From: Cunninghamia lanceolata
Lineage: Eukaryota > Streptophyta > Pinopsida > Cupressales > Cupressaceae
Length of the DNA stretch: 64,000 bases
Assembly (NCBI GenBank): GCA_027924645.1
Contig: BSBN01000039.1
Location: 23,782,001 to 23,846,000, forward strand
Direction of reading: 5' to 3'
Of the stretch, positions 33,379-45,735 are shown one piece after another (position 1 is the first letter of the stretch; each line of letters starts with the position of its first letter). The translations under genes and the position numbers were made by a program. The notes below the pieces were generated by a model, which was given only the letters and a program-made list of their open reading frames with translations, was not told the origin of the DNA and did not search any database.

Positions 33379-34629
33379 TGTTGTAAGTATGGGCCTAACC
33401 TATGTTGTCATTGATGTCAACATACTCCTGTTACATTAATGATAAGGATTGGATGAGCTGTGTGCTGAGGATATTGAGAAAATTAGTCTCAATCAGGAAC
33501 AGTGAAGATCAGTAATGACAATAAGGCAAAAGTCCAAGATAGGAAGATGATCAGAGGATGTGGATTAAAGGGTTTGTAGATATGTGTCTTGAGGCAATCC
33601 AGTAGAGATTTCAGAGGTCCACATGAAGATATGAAGAAGTTGTGGCCGCTCAAGTAAAACCGGTTCCGGTAGGTGTTCAGAGGTAACAGAGTGACACAGA
33701 TAGGTCCGTTGAGATTTGGAAGAATAGTTTCCTGCACTACGGATTTGAGGGAGTATTAAGGAAGTCCTTGTGATGTGTCAACTTGATTGGTTCATGAATG
33801 GAAGGTCCGGAAGTATCCATTCTTTGGTGACAGTGGTGACAGACTGTGTTCTTGAGGCTCCGGATGAAAGAGAGAAGGATTTTAGTATGTAGATGAAATG
33901 CGGATGTTCTTGGTGATTCAGGAAACCTTGTGAAGGACTTTGGATTGTGTCTAGCATGTGTTAGTGGTCCACATTAGAGTTGGAGCTTGCTATTGTAGAA
34001 TAACCTTCAGATGATGATGTTCTTCCTGAGACTGGCCGACCGGATAAGTTACACTTCTTGTGGATGTTCTGGTAGATGTTTGTCGACTTAGATGATTATT
34101 CGTAAGTTGATGTCTTGTATAAATAGGGGGTTGCAAAGTCATTTCAAAGTTGTTCTTGTGGTGATGAGTGTGTGGTAGCAAGGAGGAGAGCGAAAGGCAG
34201 AGCAGAAGTATTGGGCTTAAATGGAACTGATTCAATCATGGTAAAGATGCTATTTTTCCAGTTCAAGTAGGTGATACTTATTTCTTTGTAGATAGTGTGT
34301 CTCTTGTAGGAAGTGAGCCTCTTGTGAGAAGTGTGCTCGGGCAGTGAGCCCTAATTGGCATGTGCCATTTTGTTCTTTCTAGTCTTCTAACAGAGAATAC
34401 AATCTTGGGTTAATCACCTTGTGGTTTTTCCCTTAACCGCGTTTTCCACATCAAAATCTTGGTGTCTCATGTGTTGATGTGTTTCTGCTCTTAATTTGTT
34501 GCATTGTGTTTCCATGATTAATTTATTATTATACTGTTGAATTGCAAAGAGGAATTAAGTGTTTAATTGAAAGAAAGTTTTGCACAACTAATTCACCCCC
34601 CCTCTCAGTTGTGTGCCCTAAGTCTAACA
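33379..34629 (+). repeat. 5' LTR of Copia C
   Basis: 1251 bp, tgttgtaagt ... gtctaaca. It has a 'tgtataaata' TATA-like site near 34116 and 'ttcaccccccctctcag' near the end. Confidence 0.95.
34116..34125 (+). promoter_or_regulatory. Probable TATA box of the Copia C LTR
   Basis: 'tgtataaatag' occurs in both LTRs (near 34116 and 39912), upstream of the region that would be R. Confidence 0.5.
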
Positions 34630-34631
34630 AT

Positions 34632-34643
34632 TGGTATCAGAGC
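34632..34643 (+). other. Primer binding site of Copia C
   Basis: TGGTATCAGAGC, exact initiator Met-tRNA type, two bases after the LTR. Confidence 0.9.
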
Positions 34644-34685
34644 CAAGTTCCTCTAAAAGAGCTTAACCGCTTGAGGAGATCCAGG

Positions 34686-35710
34686 ATGTCATCTTACAAG
34701 AAGGATAGTCTGAAGTTTGATGGAACCAATTTTAATCTCTAGAAAGGTCGCATGAAATGTCACTTGAGATGCATGGGAGTGGCATACTAGACCATGGTTA
34801 CAACACAGTATGTACCTCCACAGGGTGGTCCGAAAACCCAAAATGAAATCACAGACGTTGAAAACAATTTGTAAACTATAGAGGCTCTTCTAAGCACATT
34901 ATCTGATACAGAGCTCTCAAATGTTATTGACCTACCAACTGCTTTTGAGATTTGGCAAAAATTGGAACTTCTGCATGAAGGAGACAAGTATGTCAAAAGT
35001 GGAAGGTTACAAAGTTTGAAAGGAAAATTTGAAAATCTAAAGATGAGAGAAGATGAAAACATCACTACTTTTATGCCAAGAGTAAATGAGCTTGTTTGTG
35101 GAATTAGAAATGCTGGTGGAGTCTTGGATGAAGATGAGATTGTTGGAAAAATTCTCAGATCCCTTTCTGTTTCTTACAAAATCAAGGCTGTTGCCATTGA
35201 AGAATTCAAATCCCATACAACTGTCACAAGAGATCAGTTGGCTGGAAAATTGGCTACATTTGAAATGACAAAGTTTGGAGATGACCCCCCCAAAACTGAA
35301 TCTGCATTCAAAGCCAGTGCCTCTATTAAAGGTAAATAAAGGTTTGATCCAGGAGAGAATTCATCAAGGAAGCTGTCATGGTATGAAAAAGCAAGAAAAG
35401 ATCTGGAGGAAGAAGAAGTAGAAACTGCTCAACTTGAAGCCCTTATTGCAAAGAGACTGCCAAGAGGATCCGGTAAGTATGAAGGAAAATTACCTTTTAA
35501 GTGTTTTAACTGCAATAAGATTGGTCATTTTGCCTCAAGGTGTCCAGAAAGATTTTCAAGGCAAAACCCTAACAAGCCAAGGTTCCAAAAGAACTATTAT
35601 TATGTACATGAAGATGATGATAATGAAGGAGTAACAGATGATGAATCAAAGATAGGAAACAAATCCAGAAATGAATGGGTGTTCATTGCCATCAAGGAAG
35701 AAGATCTAAT
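34686..35710 (+). pseudogene. Copia C gag
   Basis: Starts Met-Ser-Ser-Tyr-Lys at 34686 with FDGTNFNL, the conserved gag start. TAG at 34740 and further stops near 34787, 34870 and 35337 interrupt it, all in the same frame. The UBN2-like domain runs to about 35290. An intact zinc knuckle CFNCNKIGHFASRC lies at about 35500-35545, followed by an acidic, Asn/Lys-rich tail. Gag forms the particle and packages RNA. Confidence 0.88.
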
Positions 35711-35993
35711 GTCCTCTGTATTTGTCTATCATAAGACTGTGGAAAGAGCTCTAGCTGCCCAAGTTGAAGAAAAGGATGATTGGGTTATTGATAGTGGTTT
35801 CTCTCACCATATGACAGGTGACAAAAATAAGTTCATAGATTTGGAAAGGTATGAAGGAGGAGTGGTAAAGTTTGGTGATAATTCTACTGGTAGAATCAGA
35901 GGTAGAGGAACTATTTCTCTTGATGGAAGGAACAAAACTGGTAATGTACTGTATGTTGAAGGTTTGAAGCACAATCTTCTCAGTGTTGGATAG
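35711..35993 (+). pseudogene. Copia C protease
   Basis: Active-site block WVIDSGFSHHMTGDKNKF at about 35779-35832, with the catalytic Asp kept. It continues to HNLLSVG before a TAG at 35991. Same frame as gag. Confidence 0.88.
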
Positions 35994-36827
35994 TTGGTGG
36001 ACAAAGGCTATGATCTCCGGTTCAAGAATGGAAAATGCAAGATCTTTGAAAGTTCTGGAATAGAGATTGCATCCCATACTCAAACTAAAGGTAATATCTT
36101 TCACTTGGTTGGTACTGGTAAAAGTTGCTTATTTGTTCAAATTGATCAGAGTTGGTTGTGGCATAGGAGGATGTGTCATGTGAATTTTGATAATATCATC
36201 AAGATAAGCAATACTCAGGCTGTAAGAGATCTTCCAAGATTGGTGAAACCTTCTAATAGCTTGTGCAAAGAATGTTAGTTAGGTAAGCTGAGCAGAGTCA
36301 CATTCAAAAGTAAGGAACTATCTTCTACCAGATTATTGGACTTAGTTCATACTAATCTTTGTGGTTCGGCAAGAATCAGGACTATTCAAGGTGATAGATA
36401 CTTTATGCTACTAATTGATGACTATTCTCGGATGATGTGGGTAACCTTTCTAAAAAAGAAATCAGAAGCTCTTGAGAAATTCAAAATATTTAAGGCCATG
36501 GTAGAGAATGAAACTGGATTAAAATTGAAGTGTCTAAGGTTTGATAGAGGTGGAGAATTCACATCCGGTGAGTTCATAGAGTTTTGTGAGAATTATGGAA
36601 TCAAAAGATAGTTGTCTGCTCCTAGGACCCCACAGCAGAATGGAGTAGTTGAGAGAAAGAACCAGACCATCCAAGAAGCATCTAGGACAATGATGATGGA
36701 AGCAAATGTTCCTCAGACCTATTGGAGAGAAGCCGTCAGCACTGCAGTCTATACTCTCAATTGAGTTCAAATCATAAACAATACCGGTAAGACTCCTTAT
36801 GAACTTTGGTTTGGCATCACTCCTACT
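35994..36827 (+). pseudogene. Copia C integrase N-terminal and core
   Basis: Zinc site: WLWHRRMCHVNF (about 36154) and SLCKEC (about 36261), then a TAG at 36276. The core begins LVHTNLCG (about 36341): the first catalytic Asp is Asn here. Then LLIDDYSRMMW, FDRGGEF (second Asp, about 36540) and GVVERKNQT (Glu, about 36643). Stops at 36609 and 36762. The Asp-to-Asn change alone would stop integration. Confidence 0.88.
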
Positions 36828-38392
36828 GTGAGGTATTTTAGAGTCTTTGGTAGCAAATGTTACATCAAAAGAGATGAAGATCTAGGAAAGTTTGATGCTA
36901 GAAGTGATGAAGGAATATTCTTGGGTTACTCTACTCAAAGCAAAGCATACCGGTGTTATAACAAGAGACTAAGAAAGATGATAGAAAGTACAAATGTGAA
37001 GCTTGATGAAGGAATTGAAAAACCCTCAAGATTCTATGAATATGATGAAGATGATCAGAATGGTGTTCTGACTCAAGGAGCCCAAGCCGCTTCTGAGAAT
37101 CAGATCCAAATTGATCCAGTAAATCAAGAAGAAGAGATAAGTTTGAATGAGCTTGATCAAGAAGCAGAAATGCAAGTAACTCCCAAAGTGCCTAGGTATG
37201 TAAGACTGAATCACTCTGAAGATCAGATCATAGGTGATAAAAGAAAAGGTGTACAAACAAGAAGGAAAATTGCTCAAAACTCAGATGAGTATTGTTTGAT
37301 TTCAAAAATTGAACCTAAGACAATGAATGAAGCTTACAATGATGAAAACTGGACTGAAGCAATGGAGGAAGAGTTGATGCAAATTGAGAAAAATCACACT
37401 TGGGATCTTGTTCCCAGACCTAGAAACAAAAATGTGATTGGAACCAAATGGGTCTTCCGGAATAAACTAAATGAAGTTGGTGAAGTAATCAGAAATAAAG
37501 TCAGATTGGTCTGCAAGGGTTACTCTCAAATAGAAGGAGTTGATTTTGAAGAAAGTTTTGCTCTGGTGGCAAGAATTGAAGTAGTCAGTTATTTCTTGCT
37601 TTTGCTGCTTTCAAGGATTTCAGGGTATATCAGATGGATGTCAAGTCTGCCTTCCTAAATGGTGACTTGGAACAAGAAGTATACATTGAGCAACCGGATG
37701 GATTTCAATTGTCTGATCATGATGATATGGTCTGCAAATTGAAGAAAGCGTTGTATGGATTGAAGCAAGCCCCAAGAGCCTGGTATGAAAGATTGGATAA
37801 GCACCTTTTGAAGATTGGTTTCAACACTGGTACTATTGACAGTAACTTGTATTTCAAAATTGATCATGAAAACATCCTGATTGTTGAAGTGTTTGTTGAT
37901 GATATCATTTTTGGAGGAAGAGATAGTATGTGTAAAACTTTTGCAAATCAAATGAAAAGTGAATTTGAGATGTCCATGCTTGGTGAAATGAATTTCTTCC
38001 TGGCTCTACAAATCATTCAAACAAAGAAAGGAATCTTCATTTCTCAAACCAAATATGTGAAAGAATTGTTGAAGAAATTTGGGATGGAAGACTCAAAACC
38101 AATGAATACTCCCATGGCAACCAAATGTAAATTGAACAAAGATGATGATTCTCCTAAGGTTGATCAGACAAAGTACAGGTCAATGATTGGAGGACTGTTG
38201 TATCTTACTCAAACTAGACCAGACATTATGCAGGTTGTTGGTCTTGTTGCTAGATTTCAGGCTGATCCTAGAGAATCTCATGCCATGGCAATCAAGAGGA
38301 TTTTTAGATATCTAAAAGGGACAGTCGAGTATGGTCTGTGGTATCCTAGAGATCATGATTTCTCTCTTCATGCATATACCGATGCGGATTGA
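36828..38392 (+). pseudogene. Copia C integrase C-terminus, linker and reverse transcriptase
   Basis: 36828-37658 has DEGIFLGYSTQSKAYR (integrase C-terminal), a Glu/Gln-rich linker, then the RT N-half (NVIGTKWVFRNKL, RLVCKGYSQIEG). A frameshift lies at about 37600-37640. The RT goes on in the next frame (37634-38392): MDVKSAFLNGDLEQEVYIEQ, ALYGLKQAPRAWYERL, catalytic FVDD at about 37891-37902, TPM, and the thumb-side block MIGGLLYLTQTRPDIM. The active site is intact. Confidence 0.9.
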
Positions 38393-38843
38393 GCAGGAGA
38401 TGTGGATGACTGGAAAAGTACCAGTGGTGGAGCATTCTTTTTGGGGAAGAGATTGTTTTCTTGGCTAAGCAAGAAACAAGAGGCAATATCTCTATCCACA
38501 ACTGAAGCAGAATATATTGCAGCAACAAGTAGTTGTACTCAAGTTTTATGGATGAAGCAGATGCTAAGAGATATCAAAATGGAGTATGAATAACCTATCA
38601 CAATCTTTTGTGACAATTCAAGTGCTATAAATATATCTAAGAATCCAGTGCTGCATTCAAAGACTAAACACATATCCATCAAGTTTCACTTTTTGAGAGA
38701 GCAAGTGAACAAGAATGAAGTCAGATTAGAATTTGTGCCTTCCAAGGATCAGATTACAGACAGCTTTACTAAACCTCTACCTAAGGACTCTTTTGAGTAT
38801 CTAACGGAGAAGTTAGGGGTTATTACCCCTCCAGTGATGAACT
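38350..38843 (+). pseudogene. Copia C RNase H
   Basis: YTDAD (first Asp, about 38375), TGA at 38390, DWKSTSGGAFF, STTEAEYIAA (Glu, about 38503), TAA near 38590, then FCDNSSAI (Asp, about 38608), SKTKHISIKFHFLRE and the end block DSFTKPLP. All three acidic residues are kept; two stops break it. Confidence 0.88.
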
Positions 38844-39174
38844 AAGGTGCACTGAGGTGCATCAGTCCGGTGGATATCACAGTCATATCTTGTGATCCAG
38901 ATTGATAAGGAGCTACAACTCAGGGGGAGCAGCAAGTATGATTCTGAAGTGTTGGAATTGCAAGTATGTGCCCTTTGCCATTGATGTCAAAGGGGGAGAG
39001 AAGACATGTGAAAAACAAGTGGTTGCTGATCAAACGGGGAGAAGTAAAGGGAGAGAAGATATGTGAATGGTTGTTGCTGTTAGGGGGAGCTGTGACAATA
39101 AGAAGAAGTTCTTGTCTTGATGGTCAAAATAGTTTTTCACATCATATGTTGCCATCAATGACAAAGTGGGAGAT
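38844..39174 (+). other. Copia C 3' noncoding region and PPT
   Basis: After the pol stop the 330-base stretch has several 'gggggag' purine runs (near 38923, 38991 and 39083). The last, acaaagtgggagat at 39161-39174, directly precedes the 3' LTR and is the likely PPT. Confidence 0.75.
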
Positions 39175-40425
39175 TGTTGCAAGTATGGGCCTAACCTGTG
39201 TTGTCATTGATGTCAACATACTCCTATTACATTAATGATAAGGATTGGATGAGCTGTGTGCTGAGGATATTGAGAAAATTAGTCTTAATTAGGAACAGTG
39301 AAGATCAGTAATAACAATGAGGCAAAAGTCCAAGATAGGAAGATGATCAGAGGATGTGGATTAAAGGGTTTGTAGATATGTGTCTTGAGGCAATCCAGTA
39401 GAGATTTCATAGGTCTGCATAAAGATATGAAGAAGTTGTGGCCGCTCAAGTAAAATCAGTTCCGGTAGGTGTTCAGAGGTAACATAGTGACACAGATAGG
39501 TCCGATGAGATCCAGAAGTACAATTTCCTGCTCTGTAGATTTGAGGGAGTATTAAGGAAGTCCTTGTGATGTGTCAACTCGATTGGTTCATGAATGGAAG
39601 GTCTGGAAGTATCCATTCTTTGGTGACAGTGGTGATAGACTGTGTTCTTGAGGCTCTAGATGAAAGAGAGAAGGATTTCAGTATGCAGATGAAGTGCAGA
39701 TGTTCTTGGTGATTCAGGAAACCTTGTGAAGGACTTTGGATTATGTCCAGCATGTGTTAGTGGTCCGCATTGGAGTTGGAGCTCTCTATTGTAGAATAAC
39801 CTCAGGATGATGATGTTCTTCCTGAGACTGGCCAACCGGATAAGTTACACTTCTTGTGAATATTCTGGTAAATGTTTGCCGACTTAGATGATTATTCCTA
39901 AGTTGATGTCTTGTATAAATAAGGGGTTGCAAAGTCATTTCAAAGTTGTTCTTATGGTGATGAGTGTGTGGTAGCAAGGAGGAGAGCGAAAGGTAGAGCA
40001 GAAGTATTGGGCTTAAATGGAACTGATTCAAGCATGGTAAAGATGCTATTTTTCCAGTTCAAGTAGGTGATACTTATTTCTTTGTAGACAATGTGTCTCT
40101 TGTAGGCAGTGAGCCTCTTGTGAGCAATGTGCTTGGGTAGTGAGCCCTAATTGGCATGTGCCATTTTGTTCTTTCTATTCTTCTAACAGAGAATACAATC
40201 TTGGGTTAATCACCCCATGGTTTTTCCCTTAACCAGGTTTTCCACATCAAAATCTTGGTGTCTCATGTGTTGATGTGTTTATGCTCTTAATTTGTTGCAT
40301 TGTGTTTCCATGATTAATTTATTATTATACTATTGAAGTGCAAAGAGGAATTAAGTGCTTAATTGAAAGAAAGTTTTGCACAACTGATTCACCCCCTCTT
40401 TCAGTTATGTGCCCTAAGTCTAACG
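39175..40425 (+). repeat. 3' LTR of Copia C
   Basis: 1251 bp, tgttgcaagt ... gtctaacg. Its last base is G where the 5' LTR has A. Differences from the 5' LTR are scattered substitutions only, with compensating or no indels. Confidence 0.95.
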
Positions 40426-40430
40426 CATAA
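40426..40430 (+). repeat. Right target duplication of Copia C
   Basis: cataa. Confidence 0.9.
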
Positions 40431-43400
40431 TAATACATATTTCCACACAACTATAATTTACATAGAAGCATCTATATTTATTTATCAAAGTTCCCTCTTG
40501 ACTTAATAATTTTATTGTAATGAAGTAATTAATCAAAACATTAATCAAACAATTCCAAACAAAATAACCCAAATGCAAAATAATACTTGACATAATGCAC
40601 AATCGAAAGCATGACCACAATGACAATGACTGACCATTACACCCATACAAACAACACTGACTGGGTGCAAAACTGGATACTCATCCTTTTCAAGGATGAT
40701 GGCTAACTATGGGACAACATGTTATCTCCATTCAACAGTTTTCATTGGGTTTAAGGCACACTCAGACCTGTCAATTCAGGTGGAGTCGATGCCGGGTACC
40801 TGTATCCTACAACAACCAAACAGTCGAACATATATATATAGTTAAATACACTATGAAAGAGAATCGCAGCATAGCAGGGTACTCACGCATGAGTAATGTG
40901 ACACTATCCCTTTCACCATCACATCAAACACGTAATCACAACACACATAGTAATTAGTTACTGAATGACTAAATAAGAACCATCATCAGATAATCGCATG
41001 ATACACATAATAAGATTAATCCACACAAAAAATCACAACATAACATCCTATGATATAGAATCAGTCACATAAAAATCAATTTTCACATATGACAATCATA
41101 GGAAGATCAACATCATAATCACCTGAATGTAAAACAATGTTAGAGCATATAAATTATCAGTGTCGCAACAAAGATTATCGATAAAACATACTAATTGTCA
41201 TATGAAACCACATGTTAGCATAATTAGGAATGTTGACAACATGAATGTAGCATCTACCAACATCATATAATGTACAACATCAACTGTCTAACATACCCTA
41301 AATATTCCTATTATTTTTACCTTCATCTTCATGCTCCTTAGCCAGACCATCTGCACATCCAAGATGAGAATGGAGGGGCATTACATAATGCTTCTTCTAC
41401 TTGTAAATATACAACTCCCAATGATACACTTGTAAACTCCATCTTATAGATCCAAGAAGGTAGAAATATATATATCCCATTTCATCCATTTTACATTTTA
41501 GAGGCCAAAAGAATAAATCATTTCAAAATGCGTACCAAGTCACATTGTATCCTTAATTTCTTATTTTAAAAATTCACTCACTTAGGAGACTTATCAAATC
41601 ATATGAATGGACCTCATAATAACACACAAGTATAACAGACTTACTTTAGAGCTTAATAGAAAGATAATCAAAATATGAATTTTAAGTAGTTTTGATGCCA
41701 CTATTAAGCAAAAGATCTAAGTTGTGATCTTATAATGTGTGAGGCAATATTCAAAGTATAAAAAGGAAAAATTTTACCATCTTCAGCTCAATGGAACCTA
41801 TGAAATAACTATGATAAGAATATGGCTACATGAAATATGAAGTCAATATGATACCAATACATACGAGTTTGGCTAAGTAATGTTTAATGGCACAGTTACA
41901 TAAATGTATTATATTCCTACAACTTAGTGAGATGCTACAAATGTAAATATAGAACATAATTATCTCTTAAACCAACACCTCTTCTACTATGGTCGACACC
42001 TTCTAAAGGAAGATTAAATAATTTCTAAATTCCTGATTCAAATGATGCTTATTAGGAATATTCATCTAATATAAACCGACATCTAATGATTTAAACAAAG
42101 GTTTCCAAAATGGATCGACACCTTTAGAGGTTTAATGCAATTAAAACATTTTTAATTTCTAGTTGAGTCTACAACTTCTAAAGAATGAAATCTATATGCA
42201 GATCTCGTGCGACTCCAAAGTAAGATTGGCGCCACTATTGAACACTTCAAACTAATGGCTAATAAAATGTATGATACATATCTTCAAAGCATATGACTTG
42301 GGCTATTTTCAATTACTAAGAGAATGAGGTCCGATGCCCAGGAAGGATTGGATTATGATTAAACAATTTTTCATTACACAGATAGTTGGAAGACTTTAAT
42401 ATTTAATCTTATGAAGAAGTAAATTGTCTAAGAGAACAGGTATCCAAATTGTTGATTATAGTTTCGGTATGATTCAAAATTTCCCATAGGAGGACTCTTT
42501 ATGACAAAAGGTGTGGATGCTTATTAAAGTTGCACTTTTTCCACTAAAAAAAATGAATCTGATGGGTGCTACTATGGTCACCGAAATGTACTTTGAAATG
42601 TTTTAAGAGTAGGAATCATTGTTAGTCTAAAATTAGGACAAGTACATCTGACTGGAGAGGAAGAAAAATGCATGTGATATAATATTAGGAGGATTACTGG
42701 ATGAGGTTTCCATCTTGAGATCGAATTCTTTGCAATCTTAAGTTGAACATTACTTGATTTAATAATCTACTTATACTGGTGAGATTGATGGGCAAAGCAA
42801 TGAGTAGATGTCAAGAAAATTGAATGCATACATTACTCTTATGTTCATCAGTGCTATTATGCATGGCTAAGATGACACTTAGACATACATCTCTAAAAGA
42901 TATGAAAGATGCGTATTGAAACTGAGAGATATTGTTTTCAACGTATCAAAGATTGATTGACGGTTAAAAATATTGCAAGTTTTTCTTTTTATTTGCAAAG
43001 GTTTTTGTACCAGCAATCCTTAGGAAGGCAGCAGTAGAGGATAACAAATATTATAAATTTATCTTTATAGAGTTTAAAACTATACAGGGTATAAAGAGAA
43101 GCCCTTATCCAAACAAAGATAAAGCTTTACGTAAATAAGGGTCGTAAGCTCCATTCAATATTGATAAGATCTTTGCTGTGCAATTATATATATGGTTTTT
43201 GATATATTTTTTCAATGTTTATATATACATTCGATGCATTTTATTTGCTTTATACTAAATTTCAATACTAGATATAGTTGTTGTGTTGTGATCACAGAAG
43301 ATTTTTATAAAGCTTGACAAATAATTAATAAATATTACATCTAAAAAAACCTTCTACCACACAGTAGTAAGATAATGTTAAATTTTTAGAACAATAATGG

Positions 43401-44327
43401 TAAACATGCAAGTATTCCGCATATAAATAATTCTTTATACAGTTTATACGGTCATGGAATAACAATTAGATATGTAATAGCTATCACTGAATACACACTC
43501 AATCAATTTCTAATTTCTTCAACACAAAATTTCTAGAAAACATCTTATTCGTACAGATTGAGATAATGTAATTATGGGTTTGACTAAGAACCTGTTAACA
43601 CACTTTCCAACCGTTGAATTATTTTCGTGTTCCCATCTTTCTTTTCACCATTCTCTTTCCTCTTGCCTACTTTCCAATTTCTTTTGTTTGTGCTCTCTTT
43701 TTATTTTTTCCTCTAGAAATGAATGATTTTTGAATAATAAAACTTGTATATCCTAAAATGAAAGAGAGGTCTCTTCTTTTATTCTTTTTCTTTGCTTTTG
43801 TGTTTTATTTTCTAAATTTAATTCTTTTTTTTTAATTATTTGTTTTTATCTATTTATTTATTTTCCAAATCTTGCTTTCTTTGTAAGTTTATCAAATAAA
43901 TCTAATATTAAATAACAAATATGCTTTATTAACTTACATTACAATTATCTTTAAAACATTAACTATTAATCCTAATTTCGAATAAAATCAATAAATGATT
44001 TAAAACTATTTTTATTTCCTCCAAAACAAATAATTATTTTAATTAACAAATAATTAAATAAGCATCTATAACATAACATTAAATTTCTTTATAAAATAAG
44101 ATGCAATCATAACTAAATTATGCAAATGCAACTATATGATTTTCTAAGTGTGTGTGTGTAGATTCTTTCACCACGGTTGCTTATAGACGTCTAAACACCC
44201 CGTCCTTGATGATTCTCTCTAGCGAGAGTATTTTCCTGTCAGGCACATGAGACAAAGTTTGATCAGCGATCATTTAAATAGTAATATTAAATTAAAAAAG
44301 TAATTATTGAAAATTGGGGTCATGACA
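40431..44327 (-). repeat. Minus-strand gypsy LTR region (noncoding)
   Basis: Directly continues 33373 if Copia C is removed. Its right end, ggggtcatgaca (44316-44327), is the start of a gypsy LTR on the minus strand (TGTCATGACCCC) next to a purine tract. No coding, tRNA or other gene is visible in the 3.9 kb. The left end of this LTR cannot be placed. Confidence 0.5.
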
Positions 44328-44338
44328 TCCTTTCCCCC
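44328..44338 (-). other. Polypurine tract of a minus-strand gypsy
   Basis: Minus-strand GGGGGAAAGGA immediately before TGTCATGACCCC. The preceding minus-strand sequence (GGACGATGATTCTTTG) looks like the common 3' end of gypsy pol. Confidence 0.7.
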
Positions 44339-45059
44339 GAGCAAAGAATCATCGTCCTAATGATCAACTTAACTAATGATAAAATTTCATACCTCTTTTT
44401 AATTTTGTTTTACCTCAATGTCAAAATCAGCCCCACCTGATAATGTGGCATTGCTCCACGCACCTGTTTGTTCATAACTACAAAAATTCCTCCGTCTAAC
44501 ATGCATTCACTTGCAGTCATTGTTAGCAAAGCATTGTTCATCAAATCAACTTAGTTTTATACTTTACGATGAATTAAAAATATGCAATCTAATTTCTTTT
44601 CTTCATAGAATTTTTTTCATATTCTAGACTTTCACATAAAATAATTCACTCATGTTCATTTTTGTCATCATGCCTACTCACACAAGACTTAGAACATTTG
44701 CCCTCATAATGAAAAAAACAAGCATCCCATAATACTTGCTATCACCATTGCCAATCAAAAATTACATCAACAGAAATATCTCAATTTTACAATAAGGTCT
44801 TCATAAAAAGACTATTTCATGATTAGAATATCAAAAATAAGAAGTTCATCAAATTTCAATATTAATACATCCATTTATCATCAAGGTAAATCTTAATCCA
44901 TATTGGAAAGAAAATATACAAACTGTACGATTTCTACTTTTTGTTCAAATACAATCATAATTTTCATAAAAAGAGTACAGATTCATGTTACATCCATTTT
45001 TTGAATTATTTAAAGAGATCCAAATGTATATTCTACTTGCAGCTACTATAACCCACAGG
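44339..45059. other. No gene seen; decayed gypsy interior
   Basis: Should be the pol 3' end of the minus-strand gypsy, but no RT or integrase motif can be read on either strand. AT-rich throughout. Confidence 0.5.
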
Positions 45060-45725
45060 TTATTCCCAAGTTAACAATCAAAAATCAAAAACATGGTTAA
45101 GGTTCTCTTTCCACCCAACCATGAACACCACTTCCCCAGTGTTCTCCCTAACTCAAAGAATACCTGGCCCTGCATGAGGTGCCTAGAAACGTATAACAAA
45201 ATGGCATGAGGGAAACTCTCGATGCATGCCTAATGCGTTATATGCATTCTTCACTAAAATGGAGATACGTTTTGCATACAGGATGTGGCAAAGAAACATA
45301 TAACATAGAAACTAGGCATTCAATATCCATCTATTTCAATGGTACAATATCCATCTATTTCAATACTACAAAATAGCTTTGGCCAAAGCATAATTAGAAA
45401 ATGTTAAAGTTGATAAACCAAACTCACAAATCCCAATGAACACCTGCAAGCAAATAACATGTCACAAAAAGGAGATCAAAAGGCACAATAATGGTGCTCT
45501 ACAACCTTGAAGCAAAATATGAATTAACAAGAATGAATAATTACAAAGAGATCAATCCTTAAGAAAGGAGATCAAAACCCTAAAAGTGAAAACCCTAGGA
45601 TGAATAAATATTAATTAATTATTAATGGGCCTAAGTTTAGCTTAAGTGAAAAATAAAGTAAAGGTGACTTAATTAATTAATCAATATAATTAAATTAATT
45701 AAGTAATTAACCTATTACTCTAACA
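45060..45725 (-). repeat. 3' LTR of Copia D (left border not located)
   Basis: The right border is firm: minus-strand TGTTAGAGTAATAGG starts at 45725 after a purine tract. The first 130 bases are (TTAAT)-rich. The left border is a guess because the partner LTR lies beyond the window. Confidence 0.5.
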
Positions 45726-45735
45726 CCCCCCCTTA
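45726..45735 (-). other. Polypurine tract of Copia D
   Basis: Minus-strand CTTAAGGGGGGG next to TGTTAGAG. Confidence 0.75.

Larger units (their letters stand above)
33379..40425 (+). mobile_element. Copia C, SIRE-like Ty1-copia element, structurally complete
   Basis: 7047 bp with two LTRs of identical length (1251 bp), a perfect 5-bp target duplication, a Met-tRNA PBS and a single gag-pol reading from 34686 to 38843 in the order gag, protease, integrase, RT, RNase H. About ten stops, one frameshift and a changed integrase Asp make it inactive. The RT sequence (FVDDIIFG) and the RH-proximal blocks look like the SIRE/Maximus-type lineage; lineage is from memory. Confidence 0.95.

Noticed and set aside
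40431..44327. Search for tRNA, rRNA or host exons
   Set aside because: No cloverleaf-like or conserved coding segment recognised in this noncoding stretch.
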